A program made the position numbers and the translations under genes. From assembly GCF_022539505.1 (NCBI RefSeq), contig NC_061514.1, positions 42,272,869-42,336,868 of the forward strand: a stretch of 64,000 nt of DNA. Direction: 5' to 3'. Under the pieces are notes generated by a model that was not told the DNA's origin, ran no database searches, and saw nothing but the letters and a program-made list of their open reading frames with translations. Positions 1 to 12,203 of the stretch are shown piece by piece. The DNA comes from Lolium rigidum (taxonomy: Eukaryota; Streptophyta; Magnoliopsida; Poales; Poaceae). The first letter of the stretch is position 1. Every line of letters begins with the position of its first letter.

Positions 1-2014
1 GACAAATATCTACCACTATACGTAGCCATAAATTTGTTTTTTTCCTTAGCTCAAAATACAACACAATTTCTAACAAAACTTTGCACGAGTATTGAGGACA
101 TATGTATGTATTCAAAAAATAAATATAATGGTTTATTTGAAACACAAATAAATAATTTTTAAAAATTTTAAAACCAGAAGCACTAATGCTCATGTGTACC
201 AAGTGTTGTCGGCCACCAACACGAAGGGTGCAGCGAGCAAATTTCCGGAACAAATCTCGTCATGGAAGCGAGTGATGCAACATGAGACCAAACTAAATGA
301 GCTGTGATGTGGACACCCCGGGCCATCGCTGTTGGCCATGGTAAGAAAGGAGCCAAACACACACTCACACCCCCCACAGACACACTGCTTGAGTTGATAG
401 GCTGGCGACCTGCTCAAACTAAGCTAAGCTACTATGATAGCTAGCTACCAATCTCACCCTCATTTACATCGCCTATCTATGCTCAAATCCATCTCGCTCA
501 ACCAATGGAGAAAATAAATAAAAATAGAGAACGGGAAATGTTGAAAAGAATATGTCGTGGGATCTGGGGTAGACGGGTGAGGGCTGTATGGACTACAACG
601 AAATCCGGATGCGACCACTGGCGGCGCCAGGATTTAAGGGCCGTGTATTCATTACAATCATGGGTATTCATTTTGCCAAAATCCTTGTTATTTTTGCTAA
701 AAAAAATCTCAATTTTATCTAATTTTTTGTTGTTTTGTCAAAATCATGGGTATTCATGTGCATACACATGAATACACCTAGGGCCGCCCCTGGAAGCGAG
801 ATTGGGCACGAGAAACACGACAACGTACCTAGGTTCAGGACCCTAGCTCTAATGGAGAATGGAGGTAACACCCCTACTCTTCCTGCTATCACTTTGTTGT
901 ATACACGAGCTACAGCGGTGCTCTTTGAGCTGTGTTCAATGGAAGAGAGGGGGACTGAGCTAGAAGAAGATAGTGTTCCTCTCTCGATGGTGTCTAAGCG
1001 TACAATGAATCGATCTCCGTCGAAGGGGCTCCTGGAGTGCCTTATGTTTGGCGTCCAGGTTACACGGGAAAGTTTAACAGGAAGAGGGGAAATGCCTCTC
1101 TCACTGGTCCTTTGGTACCTCATGGGCCCGCTGGCAGGGCCCATCGACTTCTCCGTCTTCTCTCCTGGTCGTTGATGACGGGACAAGTGTTGAGGCTACA
1201 TGCCCTTAGTGCCATTGTAGCCTCATAGCCCCGCATCATCAGTATGGTCAGATCCACCGTCCACCGTACTGGCGACGGTGCAAGGCGATCATGCATAGTG
1301 CTATATCACATTGCAGACAGGATATGACAGATGCGTTGACTTCTGCCAGCCGATAACGGCCTCGGTCCCGTGATGATGATGATACAGCTGGCCAACGCTT
1401 AGCGAGAAGCCAGCCGGCCATGTCGGGCGACCGCACAGCCAGCCCGTGCCATGCAATGATGTAGGCGGCCCTTGCAGCCCATCATTTCAGACGGCCCATG
1501 CCAGGCCATCCTTGTGCATGATTATCTCCTTGTCCTTGGTATACCGGGTGCCATCCCCCGCCCCTGAAATTGTCGAGGTCCTGCGAGCCGAAGGGCCTTG
1601 GCAGGTTTCCCCAAAACACACTCTCCACTTGTTGACGAGATCTTAAATATCCGGCTGGTCAACCTTTCGATGGCCGGCTGCATCCATGTACGCAGCCGTC
1701 TAGGCTTCAAACATTGCACCGACTAATGATAAGCCGGATGATTTCTTCACGCGATGTTGCCAACTGCGATAGCGGCCATGGTCGGTGCAGTCTCCCAGGC
1801 GCCCGCACAACCGCCAGGTGGTGGCTGACGGGTATGGAGCTGAAGGGATGGTTTGGAGAGCGGTGACGGGCACTTCCAAGATCGTCCAGCGGGAGCAACC
1901 CATGATGCTTGTGTATACTTGTTTAGTTTTTTGAAAGACCATCGTGTCCTTAATTACAAAAAGCGATCTCAGCCCATTTTTGTGTTTGTATTTATCTGAA
2001 TTTAGGGAGAGGGA
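1..2014. other. Left flank with no supported gene
   Basis: I see no convincing gene here. The first 180 bases are AT-rich. A 14-base motif (TCATGGGTATTCAT) occurs twice about 85 bases apart, near 657 and 741. From about 790 to 1250 the text has the style of a grass LTR transcribed region (a 'caggttcaggaccct' phrase followed by 'aacacccctactc'), so it may be an old LTR remnant, but I can see no ends or TSD. The open frames on both strands at 719-1186 have no recognisable domain and mirror each other, as chance frames do. Confidence 0.3.
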
Positions 2015-2257
2015 TTAGGGCATCTCCAGCGGCGCGACGCATTTCGGACGTCCGAAATGTCCGTTTGCGTCGCGCGGCGGACGCTCGATAGACCGTTTTT
2101 GTCCGCGCGTCCGTTTGCACCTAGGGGTGGCTCCAGCGGGCCGACGCATTTTCGCGTTTGCATCAATTTATGAAGTTTCCAAACAACAAAATAAGGAAAT
2201 CAACAAATTCATAGTTATTACATTTAAAAGTCGACATGAAAATAAGATAGTATTTCT

Positions 2258-3297
2258 CTAGGCATGATCTTCATGGCCAGCCAATGTCCACTGATGCTCA
2301 ATCAGATCCGTTTGCAGCTGTTTGGAGACGTTCTCGTCAGTGACTTCTACATTCCTATGTATATAGTCCTGCCAAGATGAAGCTCCAGGAAGTGGCGCAA
2401 CCAGCTCACCTTGGAAATCACATTGGTTCTCATTGCAGCCATCGGGACGCTCGTTCTCAACGATCATGTTGTGCATGATCACGCAGCATGTCATCACCTC
2501 ATGCATGGTCTTCAGCGACCATGTTCTTGCCGGGTGACGGACAATAGCCCACCGAGCTTGGAGCACACCAAATCCGCGCTCCACATCTTTCATGCAAGCC
2601 TCTTGCATCTTGGCAAACCTCCTCGTCTTCTCGGAGTTTGGATAACGGACAGTCTTCACCAATGTGGCTCAGTCAGGGTAGATGCCATCAGCAAGATAAT
2701 ATGGCTTGTCATATGCATTTCCATTGATCTCATAGCTCACCCGAGGAGCTTTACCTTGCATGAGCCTGTTGAAAACCGGTGATCGGTGCAACACATTGAT
2801 GTCATTGTTGGAACCGGCCATGCCAAAGAATGAATGCAAAATCCATAAATCTTGAGATATGACAGCTTCAAGAATGACAGTTGTTCCCTCCTCATGCCCG
2901 CTGTACGCACCCTGTCATCCAGATGGACAGTTTTTCCACTACCAGTGCATGCAATCTATGCTGCCAATCATTCCTGGGAAGCCTCTAAACTCGTTGATAG
3001 ACAGGAGGCGTCTTGTATCCTCAACAGTTGGCTCCCTACCGTAATACTCTCCGAACACGGCAATCACGGCTCAGCAAAACCTGTACTTGGCCTCAAGACA
3101 GGTGCTCTCACCCATTCGAAGATACTCATCGAATATATCCGCAGCCATTCCATATGAGAGCATGCGAATAGCCGCGGAGCATTTTTGGTAGGAGGTGAAG
3201 CCTAACGCACCTGTTGCATCGCGCCTGCATTGAAAGTAGGGGTCGTAGTTTGTGACGCCCCGTAGAATGACCAAGAACATGTCCCTTGACATCCTGT
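2258..3297 (-). pseudogene. Harbinger transposase, C-terminal three quarters
   Basis: This encodes a HARBI1-like DDE nuclease of the plant PIF/Harbinger family, which cuts and joins the element ends. On the minus strand one frame runs from the CACTA junction at 3297 to the stop at 2258. Visible motifs are RMSRDMFL, the conserved YQKCSAAIRML block, the first catalytic Asp in GSIDCMHW, the second in NNDINVL, and the catalytic Glu in VERGFGVLQARW. Four in-frame stops break it: TGA at 3071-3073, TAG at 2939-2941, TGA at 2915-2917 and TGA at 2669-2671. I found no frameshift in this part. The stops sit where the family has Arg or Trp codons, consistent with C-to-T decay. The N-terminal part lies across the CACTA insertion at 12799-13058. 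Confidence 0.92.
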
Positions 3298-3510
3298 CAC
3301 TGGTAGAAAAACGGCCATTGGTCGCGGTTCGCAACTGCCATTAGTCGCGGTTGCGCAACCGCGACCAATTATGCGCGACTAAAGGCCCCCCCCTTTAGTC
3401 GCGGTTCCTTACGAACCGCGACTAAAGACCCGTCCACGTGGGCGGCGAGGCGAGCGCCGGGCGGAGGACCTTTAGTCGCGGTTCTTCCGGCCGGCCGCGA
3501 CTAAAGGCCT
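3298..3510. repeat. CACTA left subterminal repeats
   Basis: Several direct and inverted copies of a 'TTTAGTCGCGGTT' unit lie within about 210 bp of the left end, some as hairpins (for example around 3396-3425 and 3469-3510). In CACTA elements such repeats are the binding sites for the element's own DNA-binding protein. Here this is inferred from position and pattern only. Confidence 0.8.
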
Positions 3511-3796
3511 CCGCAGGTTTAGGGTTTCCCCCCCCAAACCTGGTTTCTTTTTAATTTGTATTGTTTTATTTCTTTTGGGTTTTAATTTTGAAGGAGTTTC
3601 ACATATTCTACGGTACTACATATATACATGCATATGAATGTACAATTTCAAACAAATTTGAAATTAGAACCAAAAAGAATTCAAGAGGAATATACAATAT
3701 ATATTCAATATCGGATGACCATATACAATTTTGAACAAGTTTCCATCCATAATTTAGTGCATATGAAGTTCTACGTCCTCTACGTAGTGTTCTCCT

Positions 3797-4901
3797 CTAG
3801 GATCGATGACTTCCCTCGCGAACCATCCAGCTAGTTCCTCTTGAAGTGGTCGGAAGCGAGCTTCGGACTAAGCGTCTTCCGGAGGTTATTCCTCTTGATG
3901 TTGGTCTCATCCGACTGGTCCCGCTCATTGGTGTATCTCCGGATCCTCTCACAAACATAGTATCCACATAGATTGGTCCCCGGTGGCTGAATATCCCCGA
4001 GTCCCGAGCACTCGCCCTTCTAAATTGTAGCTCTTTTTTGAATTCACCGACCTTTTGATCTACGAACCGTCTCCAAACCCTACGAGGCAAAGAGAATTAA
4101 ATGAACAAGAGAGTTATTAATTAGTTACTTGATATTAGGAAATGAACGAAATAGGCCGATCGATATAGAGCGCAAAGGAATGAAAATAATTACTTTTGCA
4201 TCATTTTTCTCATGTCGGCCCAAATCGCCGCATCCATATTCAGAGTCGTGGATGAGAACTGTGGAGGTGTGAAATTGAATTACCATCGGAATCCGAGTGG
4301 AACTCGCGGACACGATACATGCACGATCATGCATAACTCATCGATTAGCCACATATCATGCATGGAGTAAACAAAAGAGAATGTGCTCAAGACAGAAACA
4401 CTCACCCAAAATGGTAAGGAAATAGAATATCACTTTTGAGTTCCTGTTTTCTAAGAAACCGCCACGGGTCTTCCTCCACATCGGCGGGGTGGTGTTCTAA
4501 CACATATGAATTAACGATGTGTGGGTCAATGAACCCAACATCATGGATGTTCCTTATTCGCATTTCCCGCTTCTTCATTCTGCATAATAGCGTACACAAC
4601 AAGATAGTTAGGACAATATATAGTGCAGGCAATGAACGAGATGGGGTAGAAATTAATAAATCACTTACATAACGTAGCAACTGATGATAGATTTGTCGAG
4701 GTCGCGCAGATTGAACAGCTGGAACAATTCACTCCGATGAATTGTTATATAGTAATGTTTGAAGTGATGCTCATATCTAACTTCCGCATAAAAATAGTCT
4801 TTGGCGTTTTTAAGTTTTATGTAACCCTTGTACCAATTTAGCGGACCTTTCATTTGTCGAGGTAGATCCTCTTCCTGCGCGAGGCTCGACGAGAGGGCCA
4901 T
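3797..4901 (-). pseudogene. Ulp1-like (C48) cysteine peptidase segment of CACTA
   Basis: Two readable blocks lie on the minus strand, each followed by an intron-like or frameshifted break. The block 4665-4901 includes GPLNWYKGYIKLKNAKDYF. The block 4402-4680 includes MRIRNIHDVGFIDPHIVN and ends near DILFPYHFG. The last block, 3797-4090, reads VWRRFVDQKVGEFKKELQFRR and then shifts frame; the catalytic-Cys region (CGYYVC) is legible only in a neighbouring frame. Plant CACTA and MULE elements often carry Ulp1-like (SUMO-protease-like) domains. The His-Trp block that should follow FGF is not found in continuous frame. It is probably the 3' end of the second CACTA gene rather than a separate gene. 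Non-functional as it stands. Confidence 0.68.
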
Positions 4902-4939
4902 TCTTCACATATGTAAATACTACGTCCTTCATTGGCGCC

Positions 4940-7241
4940 TCATCAAGGCCTAACGAGTGCACGAAGAGTGATACCTAAGGTGGCCGCTTGTTCTCTCGGC
5001 ACTCGTTACGGTCAATCCATGTGCTGCCGCAAGCTGCTATGAGATCGGGGGCATCCGGACCGGCGGCTTGCACTATGAGCGGGGCGATCGATTGTTTACT
5101 TTGTTCCCCGAGCTGGGCAACTTCTTTCCCCTTTCTAATTTTTTCTCGGCCTCCTCCAAGGCTTTCTTCTCCTGCTTCTCCGCCAACTCTTGGTTCCTCT
5201 TGAACGCGAGTGCTTGCCTACGAAGTTCACGTGCATAGTCGTCGAGCGGATTCTTTGCGGCTTGGGACGGTGTGTTCAAAAATGACTTAGCCCACTTCTT
5301 TTGCTCATCGGAAAATACCGGCTTGGGCTCGGGCTCTGCTTTTCTTCTTGCAGCTCGCCTTCCATTTCTCTAAATCAGCGGCCGCGCCCGCCTCGACTTC
5401 CTCGGCACTACATTCCCAAGGCCTCGTGGGGAGAGGCTTCATTGATGGCTCCAGTACCTTTGTTTTCTTAGGTACGTAAGGGTCCGGGTTAATAATCCGG
5501 ACTGCCGCTTCCGCTTCTTCGCCGGAGGTGGATTGGGGGCGGCGTGCGCTTACCCGCCCGGGCGGACTAGGGGCGGCGGCTGCTCACCCGCCGGAGGTGA
5601 ATTGGGGGCGGCGTCGGCCCTCGTGAAGGAGGTGTAGGTGAAGCACCACCACCACCACCGCCACCGCCGCCACCACCACCACCGTAGGGGGTGGACTTGT
5701 TGGTGCCTCGCCCGGAAACTTGATAAACTTCTTCGCCATAGAATGAGCTGGCGCTTGACATCTCCAAGTCTTGTCGCCCCTTCGGGTGTAGCAATGTCAA
5801 TGTCCAGGTCCTCAAACCCTTGGACTATGTCCTCCACCGTGACACGAGCATAGCCATCTTGAATGGGGTTGTTGTGGTGGAGTGCTCCAGGTGGTAAAGC
5901 ACTGCCGATGGCTACCTTCATGGACATGTTCCCGATAGGATAATACGGATGACATGCTTTCATCTCCTTTATATCGTCCACGGGGTAGCGAGGAGGCTCC
6001 GGTGCAGTAATTTCGACCACCGGAGGCTCCGGTGCGATAATTTCGATCGTCGGTGCACCGGCCGATGGGGCCTCCGTGGAAGCCACGCTGCTTCTCCGCG
6101 GCTGGCTTCCGAGATCCAATGGATGATCTTCATGCTGCGCCCGAGCTGCATCTCTTTCGGCTACTAGTACACTCACGGTTTTCTTCATGACATCCATTTC
6201 CGATGCCAACCGCGCCACAACATCTCGCTTCCCGATCCATCTTTCTCTTACGGCTTCGTAACCGTACGGGTCATCGTTACGGGGAACCCTAATTTCCACG
6301 GAATGTGCCCCATGCCTCGTACACGTCCTCCGTGTTCAGGATTCCCGAGGGCTTTTGTCAGGGCGTCGTTCTCTCTGTTGAACTCTTGAGCATCCCTCAT
6401 TGCCTCAATAAGCTTTTGGGTGGGTTTAATTATTTTGCCCTGGTAAACACACTCCCCTGTCTCCGGGTTCAGCGATCCCCCATGCCCGTACCACCAGCTT
6501 TTGGCCCTTGGGTCCCATCCCTCCGTACCCGGACGGATTCCTCGCGCCCTCGGCTCGTTCTCCATCTTCTCCCACCTAGGCTGCCAAAGCGATACCCTCC
6601 TGGCCCCATTTTATGATTGTACTCCTTCTTGGCCGCATTATCCTTATTTTTTTCGATATTTCAAGGAACTGCTCCGATTTCTTTTGCTTCACAAATTCTG
6701 GCCAATCATGTTGCAGTTTCTCATATTGTCCTTTGAAATCCGGAGTCTTGCCCCGCTTGACAAAGTCATGGGCTAGATTTTGCTTGTATTTCCGGAATGC
6801 GTTGGACATCTTAGAAAGAGCGAACTGTTTGACTACCTTGCACCTCTCCTTGTTTTCCGCAATCTTGTTACCCTCCTCATCGTATTTGCGGTATTCCGGA
6901 GGTAGAACGAAATGTTCCATAAGCTTTTTGAAGCAATCTTTTTTTGTTCTCTTATCGACAAAAGTGAAACCAAGACGTGCCTTCTTTGGCTCATTCCACT
7001 CTCGGACGGTGATCGAGACGTTGTCTCTAACAACGGCTCCACATTGGCTGATAAACTTGGTGGCGTTCTTGCTGGGCTCCAGCGGCCTGCCGGTTGCTTC
7101 CTCGACAACATCGATGGTGCATGTTTCTCCTGATTTCATCGTCTTGGTTGCGCCACGCTTTGACGACGACGTACTTGATTGTTTCGACGATCCGGCCGAG
7201 GCTAAAATAAGAAAGAGAGTCGCGCGCGTTAGTACACACAT
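4940..7241 (-). pseudogene. CACTA second gene, Ptta/En/Spm plant-transposase type
   Basis: The minus-strand block 6576-7241 contains the core typical of the 'Plant transposase (Ptta/En/Spm)' family: TFVDKRTKKDCFKKLMEHF, then a KMSNAFRKYKQNLAHDFVK stretch and a WPEFVKQKKSE helix. It continues with a frame change through 6248-6565 (WYGHGGSLNPETGECVYQG) and 5550-6299 (coiled segment, then an acidic Pro-rich linker). A poly-Gly run follows at about 5640-5690, then a Lys/Glu-rich helix at 5073-5279. Below 5120 a further frame reads LGEQSKQSIAPLIVQAAG. The product is thought to bind element ends. At least three frame changes and several stops make it a pseudogene, unless some breaks are introns. 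Confidence 0.74.
5638..5690. repeat. CCACCG trinucleotide run coding poly-Gly
   Basis: About 45 bases of CAC/CCG-type triplets encode a run of 13 Gly on the minus strand inside the CACTA second gene. The neighbouring frame reads poly-Trp. The run is where the long minus-strand frame 5550-6299 and the Gly-coding frame part company, so length change of the repeat is a plausible cause of the frame shift. Confidence 0.7.
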
Positions 7242-7266
7242 ATTTATTCAAATCAGTTAGTTTGTA

Positions 7267-8808
7267 TCACCAGAGGCTCAATGTATATATATATACCTCG
7301 GCACCGGAGGTGGTTGCTACTTCCAATTGAAGATCATCGTTTATCGACGTTTCTTCGGCACCATCTTGCTGACCATGCCCTTCATCTTCACCGTCAAGGT
7401 TCAGATAAGAATCGATATCATCTTCTTCTTGTCCGGTCGGCACATATAGAACATCGCCTTTTATGATGCTGAAGATATGTTCTTCAGCGTCAGGATCCTT
7501 AATGCTTGGGTCGGTGTTCACTTTGAAGGGCGGAATTTCAGCAAACATATTATAATCTTCTGACATGTCTGTCTTGTCCTCCACTCCCACGATGTTTCTT
7601 TTCCCTGAAAGAACAATGTGGCGCTTTGGATCATCGCATGATGTACCGATCGTTTTCTTATCTTTCCGTTTCCTCGGTTTGCTACTCATGTCCTTCACAT
7701 AGAAAACCCGAGCGACATCTTTCGCTAGGACGAATGGTTCGTCAAGGTAACCAAGATTGTTGAAATCCACCATTGTCATTCCGTATTGCTTGGTCCACCT
7801 TTACCCCACCTCCTGTTAGCTTGAACCATTTGCACCGAGAACAAAGGGACCCTAAAGGAGGGTCCATAGTCAAGTTCCCATATCTCCTCTATGTAACCAT
7901 AATATGTGACCTTTTGCCCATTCTCGGTTGCTTGCATCAAAGCGGACACCACTTGTTTTGGTTGGTGCTCTTTTTATCTTGGGCGATCGTGTAAAATGTA
8001 TTCCCATTTATCTCGTACCCTTGGAAAGTCGTTATAGTCGAAGATGGTGTCTTGGCCAACATGTACGGACTGATCTACAACATGTTCGTCATTCATTAAA
8101 TGTTTTCTCAACCAAGCTGCCAAAAGTCTCCATGTGGGCCTTCCTAATCCGAGGATTCGGGCTTCCCGGGGTTGTCCGAGCGTAAAATATTCTTGTGTTT
8201 CTCAAAGTACGGAGCCACCAAGCTGGAATTGGTCGAACCGTGTGGTGTGCTTCGGTCGGAGAATGGCCGTCCATACATATCGTTGATTTCCTTCCGATCG
8301 TGCCTTTTCCACTTAGTCTCCCCTCGTGCCGCGATCGAGGAAGACCAATCGGCTTAAGGTCGAGGAACAAAGTCAACACAAAACTCAATTACCTCCTCAT
8401 TTCCATAGCCCTTGGCGATGCTTCCTTACGGCCTAGCACGGTTACGAACATATTTCTTTAATATTCCCATGAACCTCTCGAAGGGGAACATATTGTGTAG
8501 AAATACAGGACCGAGAATGGAAATCTCATCGGCTAGGTGAACCAGGAGGTGCGTCATAATATTGAAAAAGGATGGCGGGAACACCAACTCAAAACTGACA
8601 AGACATTGGATCACATCGTTCTGTAACCGTGGTAGAACTTCTGGATTGATTACCTTCTGAGAGATTGCATTGAGGAATGCACATAGCTTCACAATGGCTA
8701 CTCGAACATTTTCCAGCGAGAGCCCCTCAAAGCAATCGGAAGCAATTGCGTCATAATCACGTGGCGGTCGTGAGACTTCGGGTTTTGGAACTTTTCTCCG
8801 CCATGTTT
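7267..8808 (-). pseudogene. TNP2-type CACTA transposase, C-terminal part
   Basis: Minus strand. From 8808 down it reads NMAEK, HVIMTQLLPIAL, then (8426-8692) KLCAFLNAISQKVINPEVLP and SFFNIMTHLLVHLADEISIL, the DUF4218-like block of plant TNP2 transposases. It continues with RLSGKGTIGRKSTICMDGH (8089-8388) and a DUF4216-like end (7267-7779, MVDFNNLGYLDEPFVLAKDV), closing with an acidic tail. Frames change near 8735, 8400 and 8090-8180, so the copy is dead. The N-terminal half lies at 10245-12203, beyond the retrotransposon that split this gene between the codons of SSNIKGII and NMAEK. Confidence 0.87.
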
Positions 8809-8816
8809 ATTATTGT

Positions 8817-8916
8817 NNNNNNNNNNNNNNNNNNNNNNNNNNNNNNNNNNNNNNNNNNNNNNNNNNNNNNNNNNNNNNNNNNNNNNNNNNNNNNNNNNNN
8901 NNNNNNNNNNNNNNNN
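8817..8916. other. Assembly gap (100 N) replacing most of a retrotransposon
   Basis: Exactly 100 N. The flanks are the first three bases of a 5' LTR and the 3' internal region of the same element, so the missing DNA should be nearly a whole LTR (about 710 bp) plus most of the internal domain. The stated 100 bases is not the true length. Confidence 0.9.
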
Positions 8917-9529
8917 GTCGAAGGTTCGCTGGGCGGCGGAGCTCGGGCGGCGAAGCGGAGCGGCGAAGGTGCAGAGGGCAAGAAGCACTTGTGCGCGAGG
9001 AACTGGAGAATGCGAGGAAAGGAAGAAGGAGAAGCGGTTTCCCCTTATAAAGGAAGAGGGAGAAGTGGGCTGAAAACCGCTGGGCCTCGGCGGTTTGGGT
9101 CGTGGGCCGCGACGGTTCGTTCCACGGGCCGCCACGTGGCACAGTGATACACGCGAAAAAGTAATAAGCCACAGGGAGGTGCCCACGGATCCAGTGAAGC
9201 GGTTGGGATTCGCTGTGAAGCAGTTAATGCGCGCGCAGAAGCCGAAGGGAAGTGACCCCTGACACTGGCGCGTCAGTCACAGTACGCAGGTCACTGACAG
9301 GCGCGGGGCCCAAAATATTCTCGACGTCGCCGAGGAAGTGTTTAATGACTAAGATGCCGGAGGATAAGACACCGGATAACGTCTTAAGAAGAAGAGATAG
9401 CGGTGACCTGGGCAAAGATGCCGGATCCAAGCCTAAGGCCGGATAGATTAAACCGGTATCCTAAAGTAAAAGAACCTGGCATGGTCTGTTGGATAGGATC
9501 CGCCAGACTATACCAGCTTCGGGGACTAA

Positions 9530-10239
9530 TGTTGGGGGGATGACCCCCGGTGCCAAAGGCATGCCAAACCGGATGGTTTGAGCCATCAAGATACCGGTTT
9601 AATGTTCGTACCGGAACTTAGAGACAAGAACTTAGCTAAGTGAAGCTAAGCCGGTATCCCCAAGAGGGGTATGCCGGAACCGGATAAGAAGACACCAGGT
9701 TATCGGAAGGAAGAGCAGGTCGGCAGGACTAGTCAAAGATTCTCTCCAGAGCTAGAAGACAAAGATGAGCTAAGCAAAGTAACTTTAGACGAAGGGCTGA
9801 CGATAAAGAGAAGGATGACGGTCAAAGAAGCCGGAGGACGTCAGCATCCCTGATTAAAGAGGACTCCGGTGTCTTCTATGATTAAAGTAGCTTTGTAAAG
9901 TATTTTGTCTAGTCAAAGATGCCATTAGGGTTTCTTGCCCTGTAAGCCACCCTCTCCCCTATATAAGGAGAGGGGGCAGCCCTTCTTACGGAGAGGCACA
10001 TGAACACAGAAGAACTTGTACTGAGAAACTTGTAACCTGTTGAGATCAATAAAGATGATGATCTAGAGCGAGTTCTTCCTTATGTCTTTCTTCTTCAACC
10101 TCTAGCCTTGGCTAAGTTCTTGAGGAAACCATCCGGAAGTTCATCCCATCTAATCACAAACCCTCCCCCGAATCCTCTTGCGTCCATTCGGCCCCAACCT
10201 AAGCCATCCTATGGCATCTGTTTGTTCACCACGACGACA
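9530..10239 (+). repeat. 3' LTR (710 bp) of the gypsy-type element
   Basis: It starts TGTTGGGGGGATGACC and ends ACGACGACA, directly after the tract GGGGACTAA. A TATA box (CTATATAAGG) lies at about 9959-9968 and a poly(A) signal (AATAAAG) at about 10044-10051, both in plus orientation, confirming polarity. A second LTR of this family lies in reverse orientation at 58688-59401 (714 bp). Confidence 0.88.
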
Positions 10240-10244
10240 ATTAT

Positions 10245-12203
10245 TCCCTTTATATTGGACGAGAATCCAGACGGGACCTTCATACTGCTCAGGCATTCAA
10301 AAAAGATGACCTTCTCTTCTTTGGTCAGAGCGTAGCTGGCACGACCTTGAAACCGTTCCGGATGCCGGTCATTAGGGTCTTTCAAACTTTGCTTGGTCCT
10401 CGCCGTGCTTCCTTTGTATCATTTGACTTCCCATACACGCCCAAGAAGCTTAGGAGGTTCACGCAAATATTCTTCGTAACGTGCATCACGTCGATTGCGA
10501 AGCGGACTTCTAGGACTTTCCAATATTCTAGCTCCCGGAATATAGATTTCTTCTTCCACATGGTCTGCGTGCCCGTCGGCTCCCTTCGAACTCGATTGTC
10601 CGCCAGGACCCTTTCCAAAGATGACTTTCAAATCCTTGACCATATCAAATACCTCAAAGCACCAGTGTGTTCGCTGAGCTTCGGCCGGTGATCCGCCTTG
10701 CCGTTGTAATGCTTGCCTTTCTTTCTTACTTGGATGACCTTTCGGAAGAAATCGACGATGCCCAAGGTACACGTTCTTCTTACAATTTGGCAAATGTACA
10801 CTTTCGAGCCTCATGTAAGTAGTGCGTGCATGCATTGTATCCCTTATTTGACAGTCCCGAAAGGTTACTAAGAGCGAGGCCAATCGTTGATGGTTACGAA
10901 AAGCAACGCTCGTAGGTCAAATTCCTCTTTTTGTGCTCATCCCACACACGGACACCAGGTCTGCCCCACAGCTGTAAAAGTTCATCAACTAATGGCCTTA
11001 GGTACACATCGATGTCGTTGCCGGGTTGCTTCGGACCTTGGATGAGCACCGGCATCATAATGAACTTCCGCTTCATGCACAACCAAGGAGGAAGGTTGTA
11101 GATGCATAGAGTCACGGGCCAGGTGCTATGGCTGGAGCTCTGCTCGCCAAAAGGATTCATGCCATCCGTACTTAGACCAAATCTTATGTTCCTTGCGTCG
11201 ACTGCAAAATCTTTGAACTCTCTCGTCGATCTTTCTCCATTGCGTTCCATCTGCGGGGTGTCTCAACTCCACGTCCAACTTACGGTCCTCTTTGTGCCAT
11301 CGCAACAACTTGGCATGCTCTTTGTTCCCGAACGTACGTTTCAACCGTGGTATTATAGGAGCATACCACATCACCTTGGCGGGAACCCTCTTCCCGGGTT
11401 TCCGGCCATCAACATCGTCACCGGGGTCATCGCCTCGATCTTATAACGCAATGCGGTGCATACCGGGCATTCATTCAAATTCTCGTATTCACCGCGGTAG
11501 AGGATGCGAGTCGTTGATGCATGCATGTATCTTCGAACCTCTAAACCTAGAGGGCGAGACAACCTTCTTTTCTTCGTACGTATCGGCGGGCAACTCGTTA
11601 TTCTTTGGAAACATATTCTTCAACATTTTCAGCAAGTTTTCAAATGCCAAGTCAGCTACACTCGCCCGTGCCTTCCATTTCAGCAAATCCAGTGTGCAGC
11701 CCAGCCTTTTTCAGACCATCATCGCATCCGGGGTACGGCGCCTTCCCTGTGATCCTCTAACATGCGATCCAAATTCTCCCTCTCCTTTTCGGTCTCGCAG
11801 CGTCTCCGTGCATCGGCAATGGTCCGACCAAGATCATCAACGGGATCATCACGTGCCTCTTCTTCACCTTCCCCTTCACCTTCAAGCATCCTCCATGAAA
11901 GTATCACCGAAATGAGCAAGATAGCTTTCATCGATGAAATCATCCCCTTCTTCGTCTTCTTCCATTATAACCCCTCTTTCTCCATGCTTGGTCCAACAAT
12001 TATAGCTTGGCATGAAACCGTGCCGAAGCAGGTGCATGTGAACCTCTCTTGAGGAAGAGTAACCCTTCTGATTCTTACAGTTAACACATGGACAGATAAC
12101 AAAACCCCACTGCTTGTTCGCATTAGCCACTACGAGGAAATCTTTCAAACCCGTACTGAACTCGCCGGAGAGTCGGTTACCGTACATCCATTGCCGATTC
12201 ATC
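10245..12203 (-). pseudogene. TNP2-type CACTA transposase, N-terminal and core part
   Basis: Minus strand. The N-terminus (11882-12203, proposed start MNRQWMYGNRLSGEF) is the transposase-associated domain with a CPCVNCKNQKG cysteine motif and HLLRHGFMPSY. Then come an acidic linker, MWYAPIIPRLKRTFGNKEHA (11126-11374), the TNP2 core FGLSTDGMNPFGEQSSSHST with WPVTLCIYNLPPWLC (10894-11250), NCKKNVYLGHRRFLPKGHP (10419-10883), FAIDVMHVTKNICVNLL (10382-10618) and, nearest the junction, RFQGRASYALTKEEK. TNP2 is the catalytic transposase of CACTA elements. Repeated frame changes (near 11900, 11690, 11370, 11250, 10890 and 10480) show decay, although one or two could be introns. Confidence 0.87.

Larger units (their letters stand above)
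8814..10239 (+). mobile_element. Ty3/gypsy-type LTR retrotransposon inside the CACTA, mostly hidden in a gap
   Basis: The CACTA gene is interrupted by DNA starting TGT at 8814-8816 and ending ACA at 10237-10239. It is flanked by the 5-bp TSD ATTAT (8809-8813 and 10240-10244). Only the first three bases of the 5' LTR are left of the N run. To the right are about 610 bp of internal DNA, a polypurine tract (CTTCGGGGACTAA, to 9529) and the 3' LTR. The internal part at 8917-9150 matches, in reverse, the 59.8-60.0 kb region, which is the promoter of an antisense gene in a second copy of the same family. Confidence 0.88.

Noticed and set aside
719..1186. Overlapping open frames of about 150 residues on both strands
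   Set aside because: No domain or codon signature, and mirror-image frames on opposite strands are expected by chance.
3310..3510. Dense inverted repeats that could suggest a CRISPR-like array or a microRNA precursor
   Set aside because: They are the subterminal repeats of a CACTA element, confirmed by the matching right end and TSD.
6613..7260. Plus-strand frame of 215 residues opposite the CACTA second gene
   Set aside because: It is the exact antisense of a recognised Ptta/En/Spm block and carries no motif of its own.
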